The notes under the pieces are model-generated. The model saw only the letters and a program-made list of their open reading frames with translations. It was not told the origin of the DNA and did no database searches. The translations under genes were made by a program, and so were the position numbers. From Stichopus chloronotus (Eukaryota > Echinodermata > Holothuroidea > Aspidochirotida > Stichopodidae): a DNA stretch of 64,000 nt. The DNA lies in the NCBI GenBank assembly GCA_021234535.1, contig CM037835.1:2852001-2916000 (forward strand), written 5' to 3'. This document shows, piece after piece, positions 24,770 through 39,700 of the stretch (positions within the stretch are counted from its first letter, which is position 1; each line of letters opens with the position of its first letter).

Positions 24770-27700
24770 CTGTCAAAGAACAAAAACAGAGAGAAGATAA
24801 ATGAGAGATCTTCAGATTAATACCTGATCATTGGCCAGTTATTTTAAACTTTATTGATACTGTAACTTCAAGTATCTTGAAATGAACACAAACTACCCCA
24901 TATTCTCCACTCTCTGCAATGCTACACAAACAATTGTGCAGCAGGCTAAAGTTTGCCACAGAAAATTCACTTGTACCAGGAATTTTCGACTCACTGATCA
25001 AAAGAAACCCCAACACTCAGCCAACATTGTGTTTTGACTTTCCATCCAAAAGTGAGTATTTCAGAACAATTCTCGAAACAAATGTGAAGGGATGATAAGA
25101 CACCCAAACAGATGGACAGATAGGTTGAAAGATAGAAAGAGTGGTTACAGAGTGGTTGAGAAAATGAATGTAAGATTATCAAAGCCAACCGGTACAACTT
25201 TTTAACTACAATATTAAAAAATGAAATCTGATGCTTTCAAATAATGCAAAAATTCCTTAAGCCTTTATGTTTCATTCATAGCACAATTTCCATCATAGTC
25301 ACAATGATATATATTGAATTACATTTAAAAGACACCTAATTTCTTCGATATCTTCCCACAAATGTTCAGGTAAATAATTCAGACTCAGTTTCCCATCTCA
25401 CTGTCATGACACAAGTCCTCACGGATAACTGAGGTGGAGGGGGTTTTAGGTAAAACTCCAATATCATTTTACTTTTTGAAACTTGTAAAATGGATTGAAG
25501 GGTAAATGCTCCATAATAGCTCATATTTAATTAATTGAATACATAACAAAGTACATGTTGAAAAAAAGACAATTTTACAAACTTAGACCACAAAGTGTGT
25601 GAGTGTATGAGCGTGTGTGTGGGTGTGTGAGCATGTGTGTGTGTTTGTGTGCCAGCCAATGTTAACAATTGAATTGACAAACTAGAAAGTGATTCTTTCA
25701 ATTCTGATTGTGTGCAGTCTTATCAAAACACATACAAAAAACATCGACAAAAGACAGATAATTCTTTATGAAAGTTTTCTTATATAATTTTCTGATGTAG
25801 AATCATTTTCAAATTTTGGCACAAATTCTAAAGAGAACAAAGCCTGCTGACATTGGTGGGAAAAGTTGGAAAAATGGGAGGTTCCATCCCTTGAAAATTT
25901 GTGTATCTGGAGGAAAATTTTGGCTCTTGAGGGAAGTTTACCTTTCTTTTACCCAGAAATATGATACAAAATTGTGGAAAATGCAAACTCCCATTCCAGA
26001 AATGATAATTTTTTCATCATTGCCTCCTGATTTCAACATTTGTTTCTTACATAATAATTCTCTTAACTGTTAGGATGCATCATGGTTCAGTCCAAGCTCA
26101 TGGAATGCATGTCGAAGGCCGTTTCATACATATCATTTTCACATGTTAATCTCTCATGTGTAATATATATGTTTACATTGTCACAGTATGTCTTATCGCA
26201 TCACCTTCCAACTTTTTACTTTTGTACATTTGTTTCAGAATTCCCCTCTACAAATTTTACTTTTGCAACGGATTGAATAAATGAATGAACAGCCGTGTTA
26301 CCTGGTTCAAGTGTTGCTATCCCGTTGCGATACTTGCTGCTGTCCAGATCTAAGGAACAATTCCAACCGTCGATTGTGAGACGTTCATCTGTCCCTGCAT
26401 AGAAGCAAAACAAAGATAAAGATGTTCAAAATGTGGAGACTGACTGAAAAAGCAAATAAAGCCAAGCTTTCAATAAAAGATGTGTTAGATTTTGGAGGTT
26501 GCCAAGCAATTTTAGCAGGGTTAGCAGACTAATTTGAAATGTTACATTAGTTGATTTCTGATATTTGTAACAAGCAGATAATTCAGGGTTTTGCATCTCT
26601 CATCCCTTTCTCCTCCATAATAAGTCTCTGTTTTAGAAGTTCTGCTATGTTCATCCTTATTACACATGTTACACACTTCGGTAGTAATCGAAAAAATGTT
26701 TTAAAAAAATTGTTACTCCATTCAAATTCAAAGGTTTACAGTACTTTAACAATTCTGGTTCGCAATTGATGAAAAATTATCCAATGTAATGACTGTCAGC
26801 TTACCTGCATTTTTTTGAAGTTCGTCAACTGAAGGGACGATTCCTTTTGTCTGTAGAAACAGGATGACCATCCAGGTAACAGCATAATTAGTCAGTTTTG
26901 GCCCAGGTCCAGAAATTTCTGATACATGACACAACTTGGCCCACATCCTAATCTGATGGATTATTGGTCCAACCAAAGGATGCAAGGTACAGTAGAAGTG
27001 AATCAGTTCCGTGTTTCTGAGAGACAACCTAATTTTACATGCAACAAGCAGAAAAGAAAACAAAATAATACATCAAACATGGTCATTCCTTAATCATCAT
27101 AGAAGCTATATTGACTTAAGATTTACAAATGTCATCATTGCTGGAAAGAAGCAAACAAAAAAAAAAGGTGATACATTTAACACTGTTATGCAGCAAGTGC
27201 AAAGTAAAGTAACAAGCACTCTTCCAACACTGTGCTTCAAAAGTGTAAAATATTGAAACTGCACCCACAACATGACTGTTCAAAAAAAAAGCAACAATAA
27301 ATGGTTTATCATCAAAAGAAATGAAAAAGAAGCAAATTTAGGAACTTTTAATATTTTTGATTTTGACTGTAATTAGCACGTTAATTAATGAAATTTTTAA
27401 TGAAAGATACCTGGCATAGCATATTATTATCCACATTGGTATCAAATGACAGAAAGTGATTAAAGATCAACCATAAAGGCTATTTTTATTCCTTCAAACA
27501 GCACATCCTACTTTAAAGAATTCAAAATCTAAAATAATTTGCTGCAATTGGAATGATGTGCACCAAACAACATATATGCAATATTTTCACACGTAAACAT
27601 TGGTACATTGCAACACATGGTACTGAATAGTGTCTAAGTTAGTTTCTTTACCTATTGTTTAATGTGATATCACAGTGTAATCCAGATTTTCTGTGGATAA

Positions 27701-30700
27701 ACTTCACCAATGGTTTCCTGGCAGAGGCAATGGTTTGAACCTTGTGACAACTTGGTACACATTTTTGGATGATTTTGGCCACAAAATTGAGACATTCAGT
27801 CTCTGGCATATTATCTGGATCAAGACTCTCCTCCTCCTCCTCCTCATCATCCTCCTTCATCTCTGAGTCATCGTCTCTGGTAGACTGGTTGGCAACTTCA
27901 TCTGATCCTCCATCTACCCTTGCTGATGAGCCTTGTGATGATGACCCCTGTGTTAATTAAGAAGGAGGAATAAATGTGGTCATTCTCTATCACCTCTTAA
28001 CCTATTGTAATTGTGATATCACAACAAGTGATTGGATATCAAGCCTGTAAGTAGGACAAAGATATCACATTGTGGAGAACGCGCTAATTTGTAACACATT
28101 TACAAAGTCAATTGACACTGAGTCAAATCTTGAGAGATTGCATTCAGAATGTTACCACAGCCGATCTATAAGACTCGTCCCATTTGAAGTAGCTTTGAAC
28201 CTTCCGTAATGATTCTTCAGTTTTGTCTTCATGGTACTGACAATCTTTACCATGAAGTCCAAGTATGGTACATTTACCTGACGATATTGCAACTGTGTTT
28301 GAAGAAAGTTTGACTTAACATGCTGACTTTTTGCTAATAGAATTACAGCTTGAAACTTGGACCTGTGACCTCACATTTGGACCTGTGACCTCATATAAAG
28401 TTTCAATATCTGTTGGCTGACAAAGTTTCTTGAAAAGAAGAACATTTCATACTCCAAACGTTCTCGGAAAATCTACTACGTAAAGAGTATCTACCACACT
28501 TGAGGGAGGGAATTTTTGTTTTGGTTGTTTTCTTGCTTTTCCAAATGACCTTCTGACTTCATTTTATTCATGAACAAGCCCCTGCATCAAAAGGTTTTGC
28601 CTATTTACAAGGGGTATGCACCCACCAAGTAAGATAACTGTAGCCCATTTAATTGTACTGTCCATGACATCATGGACAGTCCCTAGGCATGCCTCTTGTA
28701 GCGGCAAGTCTGAAATGACGTTCCACGCGAGTCTAGCAGGGAGATTAAGGGCTGTATTTTGGGGTGTTGGCTGGAGCGTTCAAGCGTGAATGCTGACGTG
28801 TAACTGCTGGGCGAGCGTTACTAGGTGTCACTGTGTACGACATTCCCTTAACTGATGCTGTATACTGGATGGATGTTGTAGAGCTGGAGATGCAAAGACT
28901 GGTAATTATTTAGTTCTTTATTTGGTCAATGTTCCGTTATAGTTTTTATGTTAAGTTACTTGCTTGTGTCACTGTTGGAGGTAAACGCTATTTGTGTCTG
29001 ACAGGTTTATGTGAAGTTTTTAAAAACTACAAATTGTTTATATGAAATGTTGAATATGCAGGTTTACTGAAATTGTTACACTGTTTTAATGTAAAGATGT
29101 AATGAAAAACAAATAAAGAAATTATATGTGTGTGTACATCTTGAAAGAAGAATTTATTTATCATCCATTTGACAGAGTTAATTATTTTTGTATGTTTCGC
29201 ATATTTGATAGAGTTTACTATTTCTGTATGTCTCGCATATTTGATAGAGTTTACTAATTTTGTATGTTTCGTATATATGATTAATATTTCTTGTATTCTT
29301 TCACTCGCATTTAGTGAACCGTATCATATCAAAGTGTCGGGTTGTATGTGATATAAAGGAGAAAAATTAGCCTTTGGATACCACGCCCCTTATTTTGTTA
29401 CTTGTTCGCAGTTTCGCTTAATAGCCCCTGGGATCAGGGCCAAATTCATGTAAGATGAGTCTACACCTCTCATTTATGACAGGCAGTTCCTTTGTTCAGT
29501 GTTTATTGATTCACATAGAGTGGTTTGCTCTACAATTGAATTTATTGTGTTGCAAATCACGTAGACAGGAACAAAATTTCTTGGTTAAGTTTTTTTCAGA
29601 ATATGGCTAAATTAGAACAGTTTTATTTTAGCACTTATGTATTTTACTGTTTTGCAAATAAATGACTTGAGTAAGTCAAACTTCCAATGATACACATGCA
29701 AGTATGACAATCTTTTACTTCTGAGCACCGCAAACCTCTGTGCATGTTTGCTGCTCTCTGGAGAGACTGCAGATGCTCTGCATACAATACACAGCAATAC
29801 ATCATAGGCCTACCATGCCACAGTCCCATTGTACCTACACATACCAATCTGTAGCCTACAATCGCATGCTGATCAGAAAAGTGACAGAACATTCCAAAAT
29901 CACCTGGCACAGAAACAATCACGGACAGACAATAGTTGCGATTTTGTAACCACATTTTCTAGTTCAGAATATTGTGCATACAATCTTTGTAGTATCACAC
30001 ACACCAGCACACCTACTGCACACAGGCGCACACAGGCTTACACATGCCAACCTGAATGTTTGGTTGAAGGGTTAGAGAGATTATCAACGCAATCAGATTG
30101 TTACCTGGATAAACACTTTAATGTTCAAACAACAGGAAATTCTGAAATATCGTTGGGATATGCTCCACAAAATTTCTATTTCATGATGCATTTTATCTAT
30201 GCTGATCTAGACTGTCTTCTGACCTACAAAAGGGATCAGCTTCGCAACAATCGCTTCTCAGAAACTATGTGCGAAATTTGGACTATGCTTCTGCAGTATA
30301 TAAATGGATAAGTTATAAATCCAAAAGAATTTGCAGAAGATATTTAAAAGTATAGAGTGTCATGGGATTCAAAGAACCCATAGGGGTATTAATAGAAGTG
30401 TTTGTACAGCAGGATAGGTATTGCAAGGTCTGCACTTTAATTCAAATAAAAATATTTTATCGCAAACTTGCATTTCATGACATGAAGTCTTTGATACTGT
30501 TTACTACCTTCTCCATTGCCTTAGGAATAAAACAACCAAGTTTCACTTCAGAATGTCCCTGAGGCAGTACTATTCTTTGTACTTTGGACCAGTCTCAAAC
30601 TTAATTCCAGACAGTTGGTTCTTAGGTATTTTAATACAAAGCTCTTTCAAGTCAAATTTTAGTCTTTAAGTTTAGCTATGATGAAATCAGTAACTTATCA

Positions 30701-33700
30701 ATTCAATGCTAAGTCCCATGAATGGCTGCATTCACAACACTGATAATCATATTAAAGTTGCTATGCTTCTATTGACAAAGTCTACACAACAACCTTGAAA
30801 ATTTTTATAGAAAAAACTGAGAAGATCTTGGTAGGGACAAAGAGAAAACTGCACTGATAAGCCACAGTATATTGTGCTTATTTGATTTGGCATTCATAAA
30901 TATGCCTGTGATGAATTTTCTTATTGGGTGAAAACCATTAAAGCCGGTCTCCGATGAGATTAGAAACTGATCATACTTTTAATAGAAAGCAGTTCTATGA
31001 TCAACTCCTGCAGTAGATGTGGTATATTCATTGTGTGTAACTTGTAGCAGAAATGGTTGCTACAGTAACAGATGGTAATGGTTATTATGGTAACAGACCG
31101 GTGTGGGTTGTGGAGAAGTCTACTATACAGTGCAGTACACTTAGTGCGTCAGTTTACAGTACCTCGCTGTACTCAACTTTCTATATTTATTTCAAGCTTT
31201 CATTGTTACTGCTTCTACCTGAGGTCTAGATTTAGTTCTGCTACATTAGACACTTTTAACCATTCACTGATCACCAACATTAAAAATCTTGATCAAATCT
31301 AGTACCAGATTAAAAATTTACTTACCTCTCCATGTTGCATGGAAGCAAATTGATATTTCCAACTTTCTTCCTCCCACTTTAAGCTGAGAAAAATGTCCAG
31401 GTCCGAGCGTTCCCCTCCACAGCCATTGACCGATGACCCATATGGAAATACTCTGCACTGTGCAAAGAATTCTGACAACACTTCCTCAAGAAGACTACAT
31501 ATCAGGTAACGAATCCGTAAACTGGACAGCGACAGATGAGTGCTTTCTGAGAGAGTTATCAATTGCTCCCCGATCTATAAAGATTAATCAGAATGAAATA
31601 ATGCATTGTGGTTCTGATGATGTGATATGGAGACTGACTTTTACAGTAATCATTATAGAAATAGAGGAAAGAAAGCATTTCTGAATTCCAATGACATTAA
31701 ATATGGAGCCTAACAAAACTTCACGTCTTGAAGACTCATGCTTCTGAGATGGTAGTCATGTGAAGCAAACCCTCCCAGTCTTGCTGCACTCAATGTCATA
31801 AATTGCAAAGAAGATTAATGCAATCAAAGCTTGTTTTTGAAGAAGTTGCTGTCACTGAAAATTTTGAGACATAATTGATACACTTTTGAGTCATAATTGT
31901 CCCTTTTCACATCATTTAATCTTCTGTATGTAACTGTAAGTTACTGTTATGTAACTGAAAATTAACTTCTGTATGTAACCGTAAATATGTGTATGTAACT
32001 TTGAGTCTACCCTTTGAGGACTGTTAGAGGGCACAATGTCATAGTTGCTGGAATTTAGTAATTTTTTTTAACTCCAACGTTAAAACATTCAAATGCATAG
32101 GTGCTGGGGCCAGTCACACCAACCACGCTGATGTCAGTTTTGGATAGCCCGTGTAGTAAATCAACAGGAAAGGAATTATTTGCCTCTTCTCTCAATTTAA
32201 TTAGCTATAAATAGAACCACAGGACCAGACTTATTCCAGGGGACTGTTATGGGATATATATTAGTTTCACTGGTATTTTAAATACCAAATTTTCTAACAA
32301 GAGGAACATAAAAAAATTATCCTAGTCCCTTTCTCATGAGAATCATCTTGAGTGGGTAGGATAACCCAAGGCTGTTGTCCAGACAGATTCAACATCAAGA
32401 TATACCTGCAGTCACTGGCCTAACTGTCTGTGGGCCAGTGCAAGGTAAGGTTGTTCCCATTGCTATACAAACTGCAGTAAACGTAAACTACATTCACAGT
32501 GAGTAAAATGGTTTTGTCTTTGGCTGCTCACATGTGTAAATATTGGCTCTTTGACTAAATGTACAGTAGAAACCTATGATTTTAATCCTAACAATCACCG
32601 TAAATATTCCATCTTTGGGCAATTTTGTGATCTCTGTTTTTAATCAGATTAAGATATTATTCAGGTTTCTATAACTTATCCCTACACACTAAAACACTTC
32701 ACTGAAAACAAAGTACAGCTACACAAGTACTGTAAAATCATGTCAAGTTTTTCCTCCTCTGAATACTGTTTATCAGGCAAGGTATCTTACAAACATACAC
32801 ACACCCTCACACACACATCAACAATGGCCAATGGCAAGTAGTACAGTAATTCACAATGTCACATAGGGACATTGCAGATTGCCTACCTTCCTCAATAACA
32901 GTAAGTTAAGTAAATTGCAGAACCTCAGCAACCTCTTCAGAAGTACATTTGCCTTTTTCCAGCAATCTGTGTAATCTGCTAAAAATTAACCTAAACTGTA
33001 GATGTTCACATCATCACATGCATCATGAACACATAGCATAACTGCAAAACAACATCACTGCATAATGTTCTACACCAGTAGTACTGTGTATTGCCAACAG
33101 GCACTGTGTACAAATAGTGGCATGCAATAACATGTAAGTAGTATATGTACAAGTTTCATCATTCCTAAACAGTATAGAAAATCATCATAGCAACCGTCTA
33201 TGTTTCAAGGACAAAGTAACTCTACTGTTTCTCACGATAAATACTAGCACCCAATGTGACTCCTAAAAGAGCACTAGCCATTTAATGTCATGTGAGCTCA
33301 GTAGTGGTGGTAAATCCAATTTTTTCTCTAGTCCCACCTGGTAAACCCTTGAAGAGTTTGAAGTTGAATTCCACAATTTTGCTATAATGGTACATAATTT
33401 ACTGAGCTTAGTTTCATTGCATGCATACTGCAATGTTTACAATCTGCTAATCAATATGTGTTGACTGTTAACCAGTTCAAACACTTATTAGCAAAAACTG
33501 CTTATCATCTTTTTCTATCTGTTTCTTCCTTTGACAGATATTGTAACTATTATATCGTCACTGCTATCTTTTGACTTAAGTAGATCAAGTCAGATTAGAT
33601 TTAACACTGTGTTGCCATCACTTCATTGAGCATTTGACTCACTGTTTCCCTTTCCACAAGTTTCTGGGCCAACACCTCTATTTCCTTGGTCTGGATTTCC

Positions 33701-36700
33701 TCTTTCTTTATCTTGTCTTCCAAGTAAGTCTTCTTCTGAACTAAACTCCTTGGGACAAACTCTCTGACTTCCCTTGGCCGTACCACGATGTGTTGTCCAT
33801 TCATCAATTGTTTCTCTTCTTCAATTGCTTTAGTAGCAGATTCTTCTTCAGCAAACTCAATAATTGCATAGGCAGACTGTGAAAGAATTACGTAAAAAAA
33901 ATACTTTGTTCATGTAAATTTGACCATACACACTATTGCAAACACTTGTTATATCACATAGTGCTTTAAATATCAGACAGCTATTGATAATACTTATGAG
34001 ATATTACTGTTATTGATGAATAATACCATCAACTGGTGAAGGAGTATTCATATACTGTATGACAATGCACCCACCTTCCAAGAAGGAACAATGGTTTATT
34101 GTTTGTACTAGAAGTCAATTAGACAAGTCAAAATGTTCAAAACTTTGGTTGTGTTTTTTGACACCTCCTCCATGAGATTCAATATTTGGGTGTCACTAAT
34201 GCACTGTAAGATTAGTTGATGTACAATTTAGAGCATTGCACGTGAAGCTTAGGATCTAAAACATGTTAATACGATACTAAGTTAAAAGGTTAACCTTTTC
34301 CTTATCCATGATTACTCTTGACAAAGATCCAAATTTATTGAAATGTTCCATGAGTTCTACTTCTGAGTTTGTCTTGATTAAATTGCCTACAAAGACACTT
34401 CTTTTACTCTGTTCTTCTCTGGTAATCTTCAGGTTGACAAGATGGCGATGCTTCTTGCCATTCATGTGATCTTCCACACATTGATCTGAGGAGGAGAATA
34501 AGAGGGATTGATAGAGATAGAAGAGATAGAGAGAGAATGAGACAAAGAGGCACTTCAAAATAAGGATTAAAAGGAGCATTTTCTTGAAATTTGTGTAGGA
34601 AGAAGTAGGCAAGATACAGCAATATAAACTAACATATCATATCTTTCTACATTCATACTTGAAATTTGACTACAGGTGATGTACGATTGGTTTTCATGGA
34701 TTCATCGTTCCCGATACTGTCAGCTTGTCACACAATGAAAACAGAGAATCTCATGGTGAAAATCACCCTCTTGTAACCAGAGATATTACTTACTTAATAA
34801 AGACAATTCTTTCCATCACTGATTTAAGTTTTTTGTTCGATTTTACTGAGTCCCAGAGCTGTATCATTGACAGAAATTTGTGACAAATTACAGTAAGCAA
34901 AAAAAGAAAGAAAAGTTTTGTGCTAGAGATAGGGCTTTGGTACAGTTCACTAAGAAGTAAGAGGGGGAAGGCAAAGCCTCCATCTTCTTAGTTCAGAAAA
35001 AATTTTCATATCAACATAGCCTAGGCCTACACTGTAAGAGGCTGTTTAAAATCTTAACGGCTGCTTGGAATGTGATTTCCATTTTTTCTTGTGAAAACCT
35101 TGTTCCATTACCATGGTAACCAGTTGGGGTTTTCTGAAATGTCTGCTATTTAATCTAGATCTAGAATCTAGATCTACCATTTTTGAGGCTGGCAAGTCTG
35201 CATGTGTTCATGCATAAAATAGCCAAACTGCATGTAGCATGCATAGATCAAACTTTGCACATCTAACATATAAACCTTTAAATTTCTAGCCACTGGAAAT
35301 GCACCTTTCCTATCAATCTAATAATCTTTGCTCTAGCAAGTTCAAGATTAATTGTTGATGTAATTTGAGCTAATCTGGCATTGTAGGAATTTCACCTTAG
35401 AATCTGCTATTAAGCCAACATCTGCTTGAGCTAATGATTATGATATGATGTAAACCTGTTAAACTTCTTGCACCTCCTACAGTAATGTTAGACTCAGTAG
35501 CATGACAATCAATACATGAAGACTTCCCTTGCAATTAAATAATCAGTGTTTCAGCTTTCTTTTAGTCATTACAAGGCACAGTGTGCTAGACAAAATTTCA
35601 ACTTTATCAATCTGCAATAATAGTGACATAGGCACTAACAGGGAGTTCACTGAGATAAACTAGCGTAGCAATGCAGCTGTAGCTCACACAATTGAACTGA
35701 GGGTTACAGCCCTATGTTCTGACACACTTTTGTTCCCACACCTCATGTTCTGACACTCATATGTTACAACACATTCATTACATCAGGCACCATTTTGGGT
35801 CCCAGCTATGATGATCGGCATAGTAATGACACATTGATCAGCTGTTGGAGTTAAAGTGTACATGTCGAAATAGAACTGTGTCGAAACTTAGGGCAGTCAC
35901 TGAACTAAGTAGAGGTAATCTTTGCTTGTAGCATTGCAAAATGAAAGTGCAGTACTTGAAAGGTGACAAAATGTTACATGCAAAAAGTATCTAGGTGACA
36001 CACTATCAAGCCTATGAGATTGTCATATGCCAGTGTAGTATATTAATTTTGGCATGTGATGTTGAAAAATGGCATTAGGTGTACCAGCTATGGACTGTAG
36101 AGAAGGATAAAACTCCTTTCCCCTGTGTGATATGTAAGGATGCAATGGATAATGTTCAGAACCTGTCAGAGTTGGCTTTGGCTGGATCTAAATTGAAATG
36201 TGCGCTGGACTAGATTTTTGCAATGGTTGTAAAATTAGAATGTACATGGTTTGTAAAACAAAACACTGCAGTGTTGGTGATGCAACAAATCAACTCTGTT
36301 TACCAACCTATCTTAAGAGTTTACAATGATCACTCAGCCACATGCTTTACTAACTAATTTGTGATAGGTGATAGTTCAGTTGGACTTGATGACCCACAGG
36401 GCAGATAGGCTGGCCAGACCAACCATAAAATTTGATTATTGTTTACTAGAGTGACCACAGAATAGCTCTCCAGCCAAACCTGTTCAGGAGAGTGCCGTGT
36501 GCACAAAAGCAACCAAAAACCCAATTTCCTCCAAAAATTACATTGCAACTCCCCTATAAACTATGCCAGTCAAAATGTAATTGGGTGGAAAAAAATATGT
36601 CTATCCCAAAAAATACACTGAACAAATTTCAGACAAATATCTCAAAAAATGAAGAAAGAGAAGGCTTTTGAAAAAAGTTGACAACATCAGCCTCATTCTG

Positions 36701-39700
36701 ATACCTCACACACATGGTGTGTGAGCTAAAAATCTGACAGGCACACAAGTTTAACTTTTATCTTGAAAATCATTTTCCAGAAACTGGCAGAAACCAATGG
36801 AACCTAGCCTAGGCCCCTACAATCCGCAGCCTATACCAAGGTATTGAGTTACTGTAGCTTGGTGGTTTTGCGTCTGTCTTGCAACCACAGTTCCCCAGAA
36901 CAACCCCTGTGGAACAATTTGAAAATTTTCTGGGGCACTCAAAATTATTTGTTTAGTAAAGCTCTTTACAGTGAGGCTATTTGGTGACTCCAATTGGATT
37001 CCTGTCGTCCAATTCAGGCATCGTCTGCTTCAGGTTGCTGAGATGGGCAGGTCATCCATCCCTCCCGGGCTTTGAGAGAGTGTATAAAGACAGGGGGATA
37101 CACTCTCATCCGTCAAATGGGGAAATTAAATAATGGTCCCGGGAGGTTTGAACACTGATCCCGAAGAGCAGGCAAATTCCCCCAGTGTTCATCTATGGGA
37201 TAGGATCCTCCAAGAGTCTTCAGGCTTGCTAATCCTGAAAATTTCAAATTTTTATACCATTGGTACTAGGCCTAGGGTCTTTAGCCATTACAGCAGTCCT
37301 ACAAATACCAAGGCTGTCAACTCTTACATAATTTGCGTGAGAGTCTCAAATTTATGCATTACCTCGTGATGAAGTTTCAGTTTCTCACACGATATCTCCA
37401 GCTATGGTATATTGCCGGCTATCACACTGCCTGAGTTCCTTCTAACAGTAATCTGCATTGAGATGAGAGCAGTGCAGTTTACAGTATAATTAATCTTGCC
37501 ATCTCTGCGCTAGCTCCTGAAACCAAACCTACAGTATATACCTGGCTATACAGGCCTGGTTATATGGGCTATCAAATCTTTTCCTAGAGATGATTTGAAC
37601 AATGAACACCAATTTCATCATTCCAACCATACTGTACATTTCACTAAATAAAATAAAAATGCAATCTGCAATGCTTAAAAAAGAGCTACATATCAGTGCC
37701 AGAATAAACCTTTATTTATATTAATTTTCATTGGGTTTTGTACCACCTCCATTCTCAGGGTACTGAAAAGGGAGGATCAATAAATACCAGGGTTTCCCCT
37801 GGTACTTAATTCCGGAGGCGGCCGCCTCGCAACTTTTTAAGACCGCCTCGCCAAAAAGTACCGTTATTACCGCCTCACGTGTTTATATGACAGGGCTGGA
37901 AAAGTCGGGAAGCAGGAGGCTCCTTCCCGGGAAATTTTGCGTCTCGTGGGAAATCCGCTTTTGTACTTCTGGCCGTGTTTATCTTGTACATGTTATGCAT
38001 AACTTGTTTTGAACATTCGATCACAGAATGGTAGAGATCACACATGCGGTTGCCTAGATAGTTATGTCCGAAAATAACTGGTAAATAAATCCATTCAAAT
38101 GTGTATCCGAAATGCCCCATCCACGTTCAGTCTTCAACAAAAATTGAAGTAAATTGCTATTCCTGTAATAGAATTCCCTTATTTTTTACTCATGATCAAT
38201 GTTTTTCAAGTTATATATGTGAAAAAAACAACGTTGGCAAATGTTTCCAGAGGATTCTACGTATGCCTCATTTACTACATTCAATGTCAATTAAAAAGCA
38301 TAAGCTTAGGCCTGCCTTTGGTCTGTCTGCATACGCAAATTATCTGCAGAACGACAGCTAGCGGATATATCGCAACCCATAGAAATACAAAAATGAACGT
38401 ATATTTCTATGTCCAAAACCCTTCACGAAACCAACAGTCTGCTTCTTCAAACCTTAAGTCTAAACATTTTAAAGTGACTATGATCAATTAACAAAACAAT
38501 AAAAATCTGAGACCTACAACTTACAAAATGTCGGTTGTTCCCTGTAATACGTAAATATGAATTGCCAGGGTGGTTAGGCTATTCAGTATACACCCACTGT
38601 GTTAGGATATGATTACTTAAAATTTTCGGAAGGCTTCACACGATCTTACGTGATTCTTTTCACGAAACTTTTAGGGACATGTCAACTTCAAAAATGTATG
38701 TAATACAGTTTACTCTACATGACATGTGCAACATTTCCTAGAAAGTTTTGATTTTGAAGCAATATCAATGATTTTTTTCAGATAGGACTATCGTGTTTTT
38801 ACCCGCTTCAACTTAAAGAGTTGAAATTTAGCATGTATTTCAAATGATTCGTACACGCCTCAAAACGCTAAGTCGCCGAGTTTCCGGGTGCTGTGCACCC
38901 TGAGCCCCTACCGGGATGGTCCATGGACCCCTCAAGGGGCCCTATGGCAGGCCCATTGACCCCACGCTGGTATGACAATTGTTTCGCTATCGAATGACGC
39001 CTACGGCGACATAAAGTGGCGGAAAATCGGACTATATTGTGACTACCCTCCTAGAGATTTACACTCTTTCTAGCGCTGTTTATATCATGGTCAAAATCCT
39101 AGAATCACCCATTCTTCGAGAACCTACTAAGTACGGATTTGAACCCAAAATTCATGGCGGCGTCAAGTAATTCGCCCTCACCGCCTCATACTCGGAAAAA
39201 CCCAGGGGAAACCCTGAATACTAAATATTTAAATAAACATTCTCCTTAAAAAATTTCCAGGAACAGGAGAATGAATATTCTGGGTACACAATCTACAATC
39301 TGAGAGACATTTTTATCCAAGAATTTTATCTGCATGTTCACTAGTAGCTGAGCTGGGTGAGGAGATGTGGGGGCACAAACAGACCCCAATGAAAAAATGG
39401 GGTCATAAAAGTTATGTTCACCCCTCCCAATATTATTCATTCCTAATGATTTTGCATCATCCCAACTAATCTGATACAGGTACAGTATTACCATTTTCCA
39501 TCAGAGATTGATGTTCTTCTTATTGAGAAATTGCAAACATGAGATTCCTATTTCAAGTTTGGATACATGCCGCTTACAGCAACCAGGTAGTGCGGTTTCC
39601 AGCACTCTGGGGATTGCAAAGCCAAAATTTTTCTTGTGCACCATCCACCAAGGCACCAACCACTGGTGGTGCTCCATTAAGATAGTCAGAACCCTCAATT

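Noticed and set aside
33601..33642. Read-through extension of TUT1 exon 3 (VSQMLNEVMATQC)
   Set aside because: A GTGAGT donor at 33641/33642 gives phase-0 joining to exon 4 and restores the conserved helix. The read-through would end the protein before the catalytic domain.
37875..38491. ORFs of 81-99 codons that recur almost unchanged at 56594-57213
   Set aside because: Conservation between the two loci only reflects the recent common origin of the two hAT-like copies. The frames show no transposase or other motif.
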